NCBI GenBank assembly: GCA_037576195.1
Contig: CM075101.1
Span: forward strand, 10,664,001 to 10,728,000
Direction of reading: 5' to 3'
DNA length: 64,000 nt
DNA from: Phytoseiulus persimilis
Lineage: Eukaryota; Arthropoda; Arachnida; Mesostigmata; Phytoseiidae
How positions within the stretch are numbered: position 1 is the stretch's first letter; every line of letters starts with the position of its first letter. Positions 9,676-20,752 of the stretch are shown one piece after another. A program made the translations under genes and the position numbers. Under the pieces are notes generated by a model that was given only the letters and a program-made list of their open reading frames with translations, had not been told where the DNA came from and did no database searches.

Positions 9676-11133
9676 TACGAAGCGCTTAAGTAGGAAATGC
9701 AAGAACGTGTCCGAAGAGGGCGTATTGCTGCCGAAAGCAATCAAAGACTCCATAGTAGAAGAGAAGGCGGGGAATCGAGGCTGCCTGTGCGCCATCCGTG
9801 AGAGGAGCTTGGTTCCGAACGAAACACCAACTGATCTTGAAAACCTTTATGGAGGAACAGAAAATCCTCGACGAGATTCTCAGTAGGATAATTCTGCCGG
9901 GCCCACGGAGTGAACGATCGAAGCAGTTTTGCACATATGTATTGAATAATGCCAAACACGACGAGGTCAGGGAAGGGCCTGGGGGAGAGATACATTACCA
10001 TCTCACAGAGGCTTTGTTGTCTACACCGAATACCTCCAACAGAAACGCATTTCTACTCCGCATGGATATTTCTCGTATCATCCGCAGAGAATAAAAACAT
10101 GTGAAACATTGCAGCTAGGGTTGAGGATATTATGCTGGAGCTTCTCAGTGATTTTTTAGAAGGGAGCGGATCGATGAGTCTTATTTCTTGCCTGCCTTCG
10201 ACAACCGTGAGTTTTGCGGATTGGCTGAGGTCGAAGTTTCGTGTTTTTCCGAGACTTCAAGCATGACAGACCCCGGCTCAATCTAGTAAACCATTTGTCC
10301 AAGGATCGATATCGTTCATTGAGAGTACGACTGATAAGTTTAGCGCGGGTTCCACCCAGAAAAAAATGGGGCAATGGATAAAACATATGAAGTTGAAGAT
10401 CGGTACAGAATGCATGAGCCAGGCTCGTTTCGCTATGCGCCCGCCTGATGGAGGCTCGTTTGTCGCATCGGAAACACATCCTCCATGAAGCCTTCGTTCA
10501 TTCAAGTCGTTCCTTGCTCTGGCATTTTTCATAGGAATAGCATAGACTGAGTTGGCATAGCTGAAGTCTCGAAAAATAAGTTTCCTGAGCCTCACCCATC
10601 TGCTCGGAAATGCTGCGAAATGAATACTCGAGTGATCCGTCCGAAAATCAGGGTCGCCTGGTGTACTGGAAGTACAACACATGAGAGGATCGATGAACAG
10701 CATTCCCATAGCCAGTCGAGATTATTCACTGGCACACTGCAAAATAACGGTGTTTGACTGTCTCGGCCTTGAAGTCGAGATACCAAAAATAATTACGTCA
10801 AACAGCCGAGAAAACGTTCCGACTCCACAGAAGCATATCCGAGCTGTCTTGGCGTTGCCCGGTAGCCTCACTAAAAGCGCTGATTCGTTCTCCCCCAGAT
10901 ATTCGGGTGCCCCAGAGAATATCACTCTCTGAGTCATAGGAAGTTACAAGAAGCGTAAAACCTTGAAGCACGCTGGGGCTCGCGACGTGCACAGCAACTC
11001 GACTCGACTTGCCGATCGCACTGGGGCCTCATCAGCGGAGAGCTTTCGGGTCACCGAAAAGCTTTCCCTTTTATCCGAACTCCTACCCTTCCCATCCAGC
11101 CCTGTGGGTCTCAGCTGGTTCTTTGTGGCACGA
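9676..11133. other. Gene-free stretch upstream of GMP reductase
   Basis: No gene is supported. A plus-strand frame of 98 codons (9798-10094) and minus-strand frames at 10278-10709 and 10722-10937 look mildly protein-like but have no known domain and no splice partners. Confidence 0.45.
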
Positions 11134-11141
11134 TGACGTCA
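11134..11141. promoter_or_regulatory. CRE palindrome TGACGTCA upstream of GMP reductase
   Basis: A perfect TGACGTCA lies 274 bp before the GMP reductase start codon and is followed by a C-rich block (CGCCCCCTCC). The 8-mer is the canonical CREB/ATF site. That it controls this gene is inference from position. A second copy lies between CYHR1 and the 24437 gene. Confidence 0.4.
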
Positions 11142-11414
11142 CGCCCCCTCCCTCGATACTGGGTACGACCTCGTGTCGAGGAGTATGAGTAGAACTCGAC
11201 GATGTTCTCTCAGAGTCGCGAGCGGGCTGAGACTGGCAGCGCTCGCCTCGGTGCTCTCAGCAGCTGACCAACTCCGAGTCCGCGGTTGTGGCTGTGAACG
11301 AAGCCTGTTGGCGGCAAGCTAAGAGTTCGGCATTGGACTGTTCGTCAGCCAGCCTCCAGCAGGCGTCGGAAATATACGCTAAGCACAGCGAGCGAGCCAC
11401 ATCCACCTCGAACG

Positions 11415-12464
11415 ATGCCGCATCTTGACAACGATGTAAAGCTCGACTTCCAGGACGTTCTCATCCGCCCGAAACGTAGCGAGCTGAGTTCAAGATCCGA
11501 GGTCAGTTTGCAGAGAACTTTCAAGTTCCGAAACTCGAAACGAGAAGTGACTGGAGTACCCGTTTTTGCTGCCAACATGGACACAGTGGGTACTTTCGAG
11601 ATGGCTTTGGCCCTGGCGAAAAACGAGCTCTTCACCGCGATTCACAAGCACTACAGTGTTGAAGAGTGGGTCCTGTTCGCGAAGAACAACCCAGATGCAC
11701 TTCCGAGAGTAGCGGTATCAAGCGGGTCAAGCGAAGCGGATTTCGAGAAACTGCAGAAAATTCTCGCCGCGATCCCTCAGCTCCAAATCATCTGTCTCGA
11801 TGTCGCGAACGGATACTCGGATAGCTTTGCACTCTACGTGCGCAGAGTGCGCAAACAGTTCCCCAGTCACGTGATATTGGCAGGGAATGTTGTGACGGGT
11901 GAAATCGTTGACGAACTGATTCGAAGTGGCGCCGATGTCGTCAAAGTTGGAATCGGACCTGGTTCCGTCTGCACCACCCGCAAGAAAACCGGTATCGGGT
12001 ATCCACAGCTGAGTGCTGTCCTGGAGTGCGCGGACGCTGCTCATGGACTGGGGGGTCACATCATTTCGGACGGTGGATGCACCTGTCCCGGAGACGTTGC
12101 TAAAGCTTTTGGAGCCGGAGCCGACTTTGTCATGCTTGGCGGAATGCTCGCGGGTCACGAGGAAAGCGGAGGGGAAACCATAGAAATAGAGGGTAAGAAG
12201 TTCAAAACTTTTTACGGAATGTCATCGGCAACGGCAATGGAGAAATACCACGGAGGTGTAGCTGAGTACCGTGCATCCGAAGGGAAAACTATCCAAATGC
12301 CGCATCGAGGACTCGTTCAACAGACAATCAGTGATGTCCTCGGCGGTTTGAGGAGTGCTTGCACGTACACAGGATCGGCCAAGATCAAGGAACTGCCTCG
12401 ACGGACTACGTTCATCCGAGTCAGTCGCCAGCTCAACGAAATTTTTGCGGGTCGGGAAGTGTGA
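11415..12464 (+). CDS. GMPR: GMP reductase
   Basis: GMP reductase converts GMP to IMP and ammonia using NADPH, returning guanine nucleotides to the purine pool in the cytosol. The 349-residue product has the standard length and the IMPDH/GMPR TIM-barrel motifs: [11 protein letters not shown] near residues 12-22, AANMDTVG at 52-59, and AGNVVTGE at 156-163. The catalytic loop [11 protein letters not shown] is at 179-189, with the nucleophile Cys186 in the same position as in the human enzyme. The phosphate-binding SDGGC and [17 protein letters not shown] follow, then the mobile flap around [12 protein letters not shown]. There are no CBS domains, which separates it from IMP dehydrogenase. The gene is intronless. 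An AATAAA lies about 40 bases after the stop. Nothing is broken and no key residue is missing. Confidence 0.98.
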   Translation: MPHLDNDVKLDFQDVLIRPKRSELSSRSEVSLQRTFKFRNSKREVTGVPVFAANMDTVGTFEMALALAKNELFTAIHKHYSVEEWVLFAKNNPDALPRVAVSSGSSEADFEKLQKILAAIPQLQIICLDVANGYSDSFALYVRRVRKQFPSHVILAGNVVTGEIVDELIRSGADVVKVGIGPGSVCTTRKKTGIGYPQLSAVLECADAAHGLGGHIISDGGCTCPGDVAKAFGAGADFVMLGGMLAGHEESGGETIEIEGKKFKTFYGMSSATAMEKYHGGVAEYRASEGKTIQMPHRGLVQQTISDVLGGLRSACTYTGSAKIKELPRRTTFIRVSRQLNEIFAGREV

Positions 12465-12502
12465 AAGATAGCTCGGTCCCTGGGACCTTTCCCATTTGAT
12501 TG

Positions 12503-12508
12503 AATAAA
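12503..12508 (+). terminator. Polyadenylation signal AATAAA of GMP reductase
   Basis: AATAAA sits 39 bases past the stop codon of the GMP reductase gene, giving a very short 3' UTR. Confidence 0.7.
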
Positions 12509-13817
12509 TTTGCTCCGAATTTCCTGGATCGTTTATGCGGGGGCTCTTCTGTGTGACACGAATCAATTGCTTCCTATGGTGCACGGCTAGTTCACAAATC
12601 TCCATCTGTGCAGGGCCCTGTCTCTGACGAAAAGAACCCACCACTCATACACCTCCGAAGTAGCTGAAATTTTCACGTCGGTCTCCACAGGCAAATGGAA
12701 TGAGAAAAGAGGGAATACATAGTCTCCCCGAGACATGAAGGATCTTGGTCCTATCTTGACCATAAGAGATCCCTGTGCTGAGTTTCATCCTGGTAAGCCT
12801 CATAGGAGATTTGATGCCTCGTGTAACATGACATACTTCCGCGTCAAGGAGACTTTGAATGTCAGTTTAGGAAAAAAACGACTTCCTTTTTATTATCATA
12901 TTTTCTTATACCGCCTAATTGGCGTTTGTGCGGTTAATACATTTATCTGTACATGGTTTACTAGGGGCTCGTGACGGGTGGCTCGTTTCAGGCCAGGAGA
13001 TCGAGCCCTGGAGCCGCCGTGCACCCTTGTAGATGATAGAGCTCGCACCTCTGGTCACAGAATTGTCACGGAAAAAAACGACTTTCGAAATCACGTGGAA
13101 TCGACTATGGAACGTTCAGACTCGGAGTTCGTTGGAGATTTCGTAGCACACTCAGGAGCGAAGGGGGGAAACATCGCAGTCATGGCTCCTCCCACAATGT
13201 TCCAAGACTCCGAGAGGTTTGAAGAGTATCCGATATTGGACTGAAAGACTTCCGGCGAATCCTGATGACCCTATTCTCGGAATGAAAACGGCACCTTCGA
13301 TCGTCACGATTTTTGGTCGCGTGCCAGCTACTTTCGGTGTTCAACTCACTGAAACCTCTCTGCGATGGAACTCCAAGTTCTGTAGCCCACTCTCAAGCTC
13401 TTCCGGGGAGAATATAGCTTTCGACCTTCCGAGATGACATGAATTTATCGCGAACACTCTTAAAATGCTAAAGACCTTCCGAAGCAGAGGGAAGAAATCA
13501 CCGACATCAGTGGCCAGCCGGCTCTCTCTCCCTATTATTGGGCAACCACGACACGACGACACTCAGACAGCGTGATGCCTTCTGCTATTATTTGGTCACT
13601 TGTCAGCACCAACACCGGCAGTGGCTCGCTCACTGACTGCAACAATACAACAGCGGTTTGCCGAGTGGCGTGTTCCGAGCGAAAACTCTGTCGGCCGCTG
13701 TGGGCTCGCTCACCAAGCCGAAAGAGTAAATTGGCCTCATAGCTCCGGCCGCAGGAGCTTGTTGGCTTCCTGCAGGTGCGATCATTCTACCGACTGTGAA
13801 TCTTCGGTGAAATTACA
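12509..13817. other. Intergenic stretch and probable NOMO promoter
   Basis: No coding region is supported. The plus-strand bases around 12977-13035 form an imperfect GC-rich hairpin (GGTGGCTC paired with GAGCCGCC). No TATA box was recognised before the NOMO start. Confidence 0.4.
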
Positions 13818-16800
13818 ATGTTTCCCGGCACAACATTGCTCGGGGCAATCGTCCTGGTGCTAGCCACGGCCGTAACAGGCGACAGCCAAGACGACGTATT
13901 CACCTGCGGAGGTTATCTCCGATCTTCAATGCCGATTCCTTTCGAGAAAGTCAAAGTAAAACTGTAAGTAGAGTTCACGTTGACTTATTCGTTCTCTCTC
14001 AATGATTCAAACGGTTTTGAGCTCGGGTGATAGCAGTTGTAGTTGCAAAGTTCCTCGACAGTTTCCTCCGGGGGATCTGTGAGGAACTTGAGGATTCGGG
14101 ACTTCAGTCGACACCTGTATCCTCGTATCCATACTCTCTGGTGTATTGGCTGCAACCTGTTATTCGCTCGAGTGAATAAATGAGGCATCGAGACTCTCGG
14201 TAGGCGCTGGCGATAAAAATAAATTCACTTCACCGAACCAGTCTGGTGAGCTACGTTTTTCCTCCACCCGTCGGCGGAGCTTCAGCTGCCCATGAAGACC
14301 ACCATTTGCTACGAGACGAGACACTTCCGGGTTCATGCGCGCCGTACGGAGCCTACAATCGATCGATCGACTGTGCAATGAATCTGCTCTCATTTCTCAA
14401 TGTGGTTCATCTCAGGGGAACAATTATCGGGGAGTGTGGGTTTCAGCTCAGTGCTTCCTCTCCTCACCCCACACCGCCCCCTAGAAGCACCACATCGTCT
14501 AGGACTGTTTCTCCCAAGTAAAATACAACCAGGCCCCACTTTTCTGAGCCAAAGCCCCCAATGCCGCACCGCGCGCTCAGTGACACCGTTTAGGGACAAA
14601 ACTCCATTACCGTACCGTACTCCGGGACCCACCGAAAATTCCCTCATTGTTCGAACAGCTCTGCTGATGCGACTCGTGTCGGCGGTATTTGAGCTGAGCT
14701 TTCTTCATTCCTTAGATTAACCATCGCCGGGAACCTGAAAGCAGAAACCGAAGGAACTGCCGACCTCGGTTATTATCTTCTTCCCGTGTACGACAAAGGA
14801 AAGTACCAAATACGAGTGGAGGGCCCAAACGGGTGGGCATTCGATCCTCCGGCTGTCGAGATCGACATCGATGGCACCGATGATTGCTCGAAGGGACGCG
14901 ACATCAATTTCGATTTCAAGGGGTTCTCAGTGATGGGCAAGGTCAGTTTCCGCAGTACACACCGAAAGCTCGCTCTAGCAAATACTTCCTAGGGGAGGTT
15001 CTTCTGATTGTTCAGTTGATTGCGATGATGTTCATTCCATCAGCTTGCATCGCTGCTTCCAGGTCGTCAGTAAAGGTTCCACCAACGGCCCTGCCGATGT
15101 AGAAGTGACTCTCGTCGACGGCGGCACTACCAGAACGGTCAAAACGCTCGATGGAGGAAACTTCGTATTCCCCGCGGTCTCTCCCGGAGTCTTCAGTATC
15201 AAGTTCCGCGGTGAGGTCGCCAAAGTGGAGGTCAAGAACGACAACATTCGCCTCAGTGATTCTCTTTTCGTCATCGAGGGCTACACATTGAAGGTGAGTT
15301 TCTTTCGTGCACTCCAGTGTGTTCCTAGAAGGGATTCCCATAAATTAGGGAGAGCTCCGTCCGGTGTATTTCCAGCCAATGAATTCATCATAGCCCGAAT
15401 TCCCAAGCCAAGTCTCCTCATTCCAGGGAAAGGTGAATTGGGAGCTGCCTCAAGCGTCCGCGACCATTGTTCTGGCCCATCAGGAAAATGTTCCGTGCTG
15501 TGGTCGCAGTGCCTCTAAAGAACTTCCCAAAGGTCTCGTCCTGCCTGAGAAATATCAGGTCTCCTGCGTCGTGAAAAGCGCAGCCGATGGCTCTTACGAG
15601 TTCCCCTGCGTGAAAGCAGCTTCCAAGTACGCGGTTTTTGCGCACGTCTTGACTCAGTCGGGCCAGGTTGTCGACATCAGTCCCAACAGGATCGAGCTGG
15701 ATGTGGCGCACTCGGACCAAGTCTTGGATCCATTCCAAGTCACTGGCTTCCCCGTCTCGGGATTCGTCAAGGATGCCGGCGGCAAGGTCGAAATCAAAGT
15801 CGTCGGAACAGATATCGAAACCATCTCCGACAAAGACGGCTCCTTCAAGCTGAGATCATTGCGCACCGGCCAATACCAGTTGCAGTTGAGGAAAACCGGT
15901 TTCCAGTTCGAGAACAAGCTCATAACCGTGGACCCGGCTAAGGCGACGTTGCCAGATATCTTCCCCGATAAATTCGAAGTCTGCGGAGATGTCCGGGTGA
16001 CGGACGCGGTCAACATAGAAGTCACGAATGTTGAAACGAAACAAAAAGTTACCGCTCGTTCTGATGTTAGCTCTGGTCGTTTCTGTGTGTTCTTGGCTCG
16101 CGGCGAGCACATCATCCAACCAAAACATTCTGTCCAGCTCTCTCCATGGGAGGTCAAGATCAAGGTTCCGTTACCAGAGGGTCAGCGACTCGTGTTCTCG
16201 CAATTTTCCGCAATCATCAAGGGCAAAGTGCTCTGTCTGGGAAAAGTGTGCGCGGGCGTCAAGGTCGCTCTGAACGGAGCCTCCTCGGCGAAGACCGTTG
16301 CGAACAGCGACGGAACTTTCGTTTTCAAAAGCGTCGATCCCGGGACCTACGAAATCTGCGTCTCGCATAGCAAGAACTGCTTCGAGAAAGATTGCTTGCC
16401 GATCACCGTGATCGATCAGAACCTCGAGAATATCCAGTTCGCGCAAAAGGGCTACCTTCTCCGACTGGAGAGCTCCCACGAGACTGAGCTGGAGGTTGCT
16501 GGGAAAGTCATAAAGGTAGGACCCGGTCTGTCGAGCCACTGCATCGCTGAGACCAAGACCGTTCCGATCAAGTCAGTCGGCTGTCACCGATTCGCCAAAG
16601 GAGACAAACTCGTATTCAATCCGAACTCAGAGGACACTGTTGTGTTGAACGCCGAAGCGCATCGTCTCAAAGTAGAGATCAACTCGAAACTTCTCGTTGA
16701 AGACCTCAGGCTGACCTGCAAGAAAGGCGAGGAGGTTCAGGTGGTCAATCTGAAAGAGTACAAGAAGGCAGGGGACACTTTCATCTACCTCACAGAGCTT

Positions 16801-18171
16801 CACCATCCCAAAGGAGCGGAACTGGTCTTGGAACCTCACAGTGAGTCCCTCTTGTTCAACCCACCGCAGCTTCCAATGCGGATGCCGGACGACTGCATCG
16901 CGATCGCTATCAGCGGACGAACCGGGATCTTCATCGAAGGAACAATCAAACCCGCAATACCGGGCGTCGAAATAACTGTGGCGACGGGGGCGAGTTCCAA
17001 ACCCTGCAAATCAGTAACAGATGCCGAAGGCAAATACCGCGCGGGACCACTCGAGTCCCAGGAGTACACGATAGAAGCCCTGAAGGAAGGCTACGGTTTC
17101 GAGAGGATTCCCAACACCAACGATTTGACAGCGGTGAAGTATTCTCGGATCGACATCAGGGTTGTGGATGGCGAGACCAACGCGCCCCTGGCGGGGGCTC
17201 TCGTCTCGATTGCGGGAGGCGCTGAGTACAGAAACACCACGAGAACAGGTCCTCAAGGCGAGCTCGCTCTCATAAAGTTGAACCCCGGTGACTACTACGT
17301 CCGGGTAATGATGAAGGAATACAAGTTCGAGCCCTTGTCGACCATGGTATCAGTGAGCGAGAACAGCGAGGAGCTGCTCCTCATCAAGGGGAAGAAAGTT
17401 GCCTACTCGGTCATGGGTAAAGTGACTGCGGTGACTGGCGAAATCGAAAGCGCCGTGCCTCTCGTGGCCATAAGCGAACAATGTGACAGACACGAAGAGG
17501 AAGCAGCAAGTGACGAGAGTGGGAATTTCAGAATCCGTGGCTTACGGGAGGGCTGCACGTATGAGATTCAGTTGTTGAAGTTCAAAGATGGCGTGCAGTC
17601 CAGGTACGAACGCACCCTTCCAGCGAAGCAGAAGGTCACCATCGAGCGATCAGACATCACAATGAACTTGATCGTCATCCGTCCGGTTGACAGCACGGTC
17701 TTGACCGTCGGTCTTCATGTGGACCCTGCTCTGCTGGCATCGTTGCGAGTCGCTCTGTGGAGGGGCGATCGTCAGATGTACAATCTTCGAGCTTCGAGGT
17801 TCATGATCTTCCCAGATGATGTCCCGCTCGACAGCGGTACTTATCACGTGGAAGTCCTCCATAACAACAAGAAGCCTCCTCCGCACTTCCAAATCAAGTT
17901 ACTCAATAACTTCCGCAACGTCACGGAATATTCGTCCTTACAAATCTTCTCTCAGAGGCCGCACCACCACCTGGAGCTCGAAATCGTGGTGGACGAAAAA
18001 GCAACTACCGCTCAAGGTCAGACGCCCGCCCCAGCGTCCCCGTTTGTTGCTGTTCTCTCTGTGTTCGTCGCATTAGCCGCTTTCTATAGGAAAGAGATCG
18101 GAGGTCTAGTCCGGCATCGTCACGAAAACTCGCCCGCCGCTGGGGATCGGCGGAAGAACAGAAGTCGCTAG
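13818..18171 (+). CDS. NOMO: Nodal modulator (NOMO), ER multipass-translocon subunit
   Basis: Four exons (13818-13963, 14716-14941, 15063-15293, 15427-18171) join with matching phases into 1115 residues, against about 1220 in human NOMO. NOMO is a type I ER-membrane protein that, with nicalin and TMEM147, forms part of the translocon used for multipass membrane proteins. The product starts with a signal peptide (a hydrophobic run around LLGAIVLVLATAV ending near residue 21). The N-terminal DDVFTCGGYLRS and later LPVYDKGKYQIRVEGP, DINFDFKGFSVMGK and PGVFSIKF match NOMO. Then come many repeated beta-sandwich modules with signatures such as SDKDGSFKLRSLRTGQYQL, NSDGTFVFKSVDPGTYEICV and GPQGELALIKLNPGDYYVRV. 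One transmembrane helix (FVAVLSVFVALAAFY) and a short basic tail ending NRSR follow. The last exon of 2745 bp carries most of the protein, suggesting intron loss. All donors start GT and all acceptors end AG. Confidence 0.96.
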
Positions 18172-18772
18172 TTACATGTCACTCAGTCAAGCTTAATATA
18201 TTCTTCTTGGACGGCAGCCGACTCTGAATAGAGCTCACCTGCACGGTGAGCGATGCGCTGTCTTCCACCGAGGAGGTCTTGGGAGATCTTGAAGCCTCCG
18301 GGGCCCGACCTGTTCTCGGAGACCCTGAAATCATGACTCGGCTCTCTCTTAGATGGATAAGACGCCGCGAGACGAAGTCCGGGGATAGTTGTTGTCGACG
18401 AAAACTTTTTTATACCAGCTACATCCTGCGGTTGAGAAGAACTGAACAAAGGACTAGTTTATAGATGGAATGTCGTGGGGAGCAGTGTTTGAATTCGATC
18501 GTTTGAAGTTGAATGGAACGACGCAGGGCGTTGAGATCAATAGTTTCTTATTCTGTTTTGTTTGATACCGGTAGGGAGGTGATAGAACGATTCGGCTCAT
18601 TTACGCGAGGCTTCCGGAGATACACGGTCATCTTCTTGCGGGCCGTTTGATAGCGGCAACGAGATGAGCATTGCATCGCGACCGCGTGAATGTCTCTGAG
18701 AAACTCAATGGACCCTGTGTCGATCGTTGCAGTCGTGATCTCTGATTAGAGAGGATTGATGATGAATGTTCC

Positions 18773-18778
18773 AATAAA
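18773..18778 (+). terminator. Candidate polyadenylation signal of NOMO
   Basis: AATAAA lies about 600 bases after the NOMO stop. It is the first canonical signal I noticed on this strand, so the 3' UTR would be about 0.6 kb. Confidence 0.45.
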
Positions 18779-20752
18779 CTCCCAAAACCAGACTTGAAAC
18801 GTCATTTGATCTGCTTAGCGATGTCTCAGCCAGTTTGATAGTATCATCCAGCCTACAGGCTCAGACGTGAAATTTACCAATGGAAACGCAGGGACAATGA
18901 GAGCATGTTCTTGGGTGGACCTGCAATCTGAACCTCTGCTCTTGGTCAGCTTGTTTGTTTTCCTTCCCCATCGGTCTATTCGCCCTGTTCTAAGCGCATT
19001 TGGTGATTTCCGCTGCGTGGCAGTACCGGGTCGAGGAGAGCGGGCGATCAAAAAAACCCTCGCGGGATTTTTGTCCCCCTCCTTGCTCAGCAGGCGGGAA
19101 GTTTTCAGCGCAATATGGTGAGGAGACAATCGAATCTGTTGTGCAACTTCGTTCGTCTTCGCCAGAGGAAAAGTAATTCAAACTTCCGACGAACGCCGAC
19201 CCCCTCCCGAACCACTACCGGTCCCGTACGAGGGAAAGGGAACGGATCCTGCCGAAGTGTGCGCATACAGATGAAAGTTGCAGCAATATTTTCAGTCAAA
19301 AATTGGTCCCTTATACGCCAGACTTTCGGGTATCTGAATAGTAGGAACTTCGCTGGGAATAACTTGACGACTTGAACACGGGTTCTGAAGGACCCGAATG
19401 ATGAATTCGGATGTCAACCACTTCGAAATTCGGGTCAGTAATTTTCGCGAAAAGAAACGGAACTCGCGGATCGTGCTTACTCGTATTGTGAGCAATAACC
19501 CAAGACAAACTCTGTGAAGCTTCGATTCGCCGAACAAACGTACCATGGAAGAGCCCCTTCCTTTCAAGCTGAAGGCTACACACCAGCTAATTAAGGAACT
19601 CTGCCACCGAGGGATGGTCGAGGCCAACATCGATTCGGATTCATGGCTTGGATGACGGAAGGAGTCAGAGAATTTCGTAGAGAGGATAAGCGTATTTATT
19701 AGCGATTCTACAGTTTCGTTCCCTCTCTGTACGGAAAGAAAAACAGTGACATTGGACCCTCGCCAATGACTGTGAATCTGGGTGAACGAAGAGATATCGT
19801 TGAGTCGAGCAAGCGATGTACAAGCTTCACGCATCCGTTTCAACCAATGCTTTCGATACACTCACACACCGTTGGTTTTCGGTTGAATAACTTGCGCCGA
19901 ACCATAGATCAGGCGCTTAATGTATAAACTCTACGGACTCCTCCGAGCTTCAGAACTCCCTGTTTGCTGCCGGAGAGCCATGTACTACAGAATAATATCG
20001 ATGTTTGGGAGCTTTCATAGAGCATCCCCATTAAATATTCGAAGCCTATCTACGTAACGCGATCCACTGCTCGGATATCCTAGTTTGCATACAGCTACAT
20101 AGTACTCGTTGGAGAACCCGTGGAGTCTTTATGCTCATTCCGTCCTCTGATTCGCTCGTCCGTCGAGAATTTTACCATGAACAAACCGCCACATCAATCA
20201 TTCCTGCTTGGGATTCCCATCGCACTCACACTGACTGAGACAGCGAACGCAGACAAAGTCAAGATACGCATCGGTGCTATAGCTGTCTTCGAGTAAGGTT
20301 CATCATCCTTCAATGTAGTTGAGTAATCTATTGAGAGTTCCTCTGACTGGCTTTTCAGCTTCCTAGCCGCTGGATCGCACGCCGCGTCCTCGATTGGGCA
20401 ATGGTTTATTGGCAAGTGTTTTTGTACGCAACTTCCTGGAAACAAATCTCCAAGCAAGTCCTACCAGCGAGAAATGCGGCTCATGAGACTCATTTCGTCT
20501 TAGAGTTCAGCATCATTCTCCAGCTCGGTCTCTCGAACCAACTAACGAACGTTCAAGTGGACCCCGTTCCAAGTTTTCTTCGGTCCCCTCAGGGCTCATC
20601 TCATCAAGGAAGAGCGATGCAGGTTTCCAGTATCTATTTAAAGTAAATTTTGAATTCAACGAGTTCGATCCGCTACTTATACAACTTGTAGGTGATCAAC
20701 ACACAACGAAGAAAGATCCTTGAACTCGGTCCCCTTGCGCCAGGTCCTAGCA
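18779..20752. other. Gene-free stretch between the convergent NOMO and CYHR1 genes
   Basis: No gene is supported. A minus-strand frame of 189 codons (19292-19861) has no recognised domain, and about one frame this long is expected by chance in this window. A TTTATT at 20405-20410 reads as AATAAA on the minus strand and could end the CYHR1 transcript. Confidence 0.45.

Noticed and set aside
19292-19861. 189-codon minus-strand frame.
   Set aside because: The length is within chance expectation and no domain or splice partner was found.
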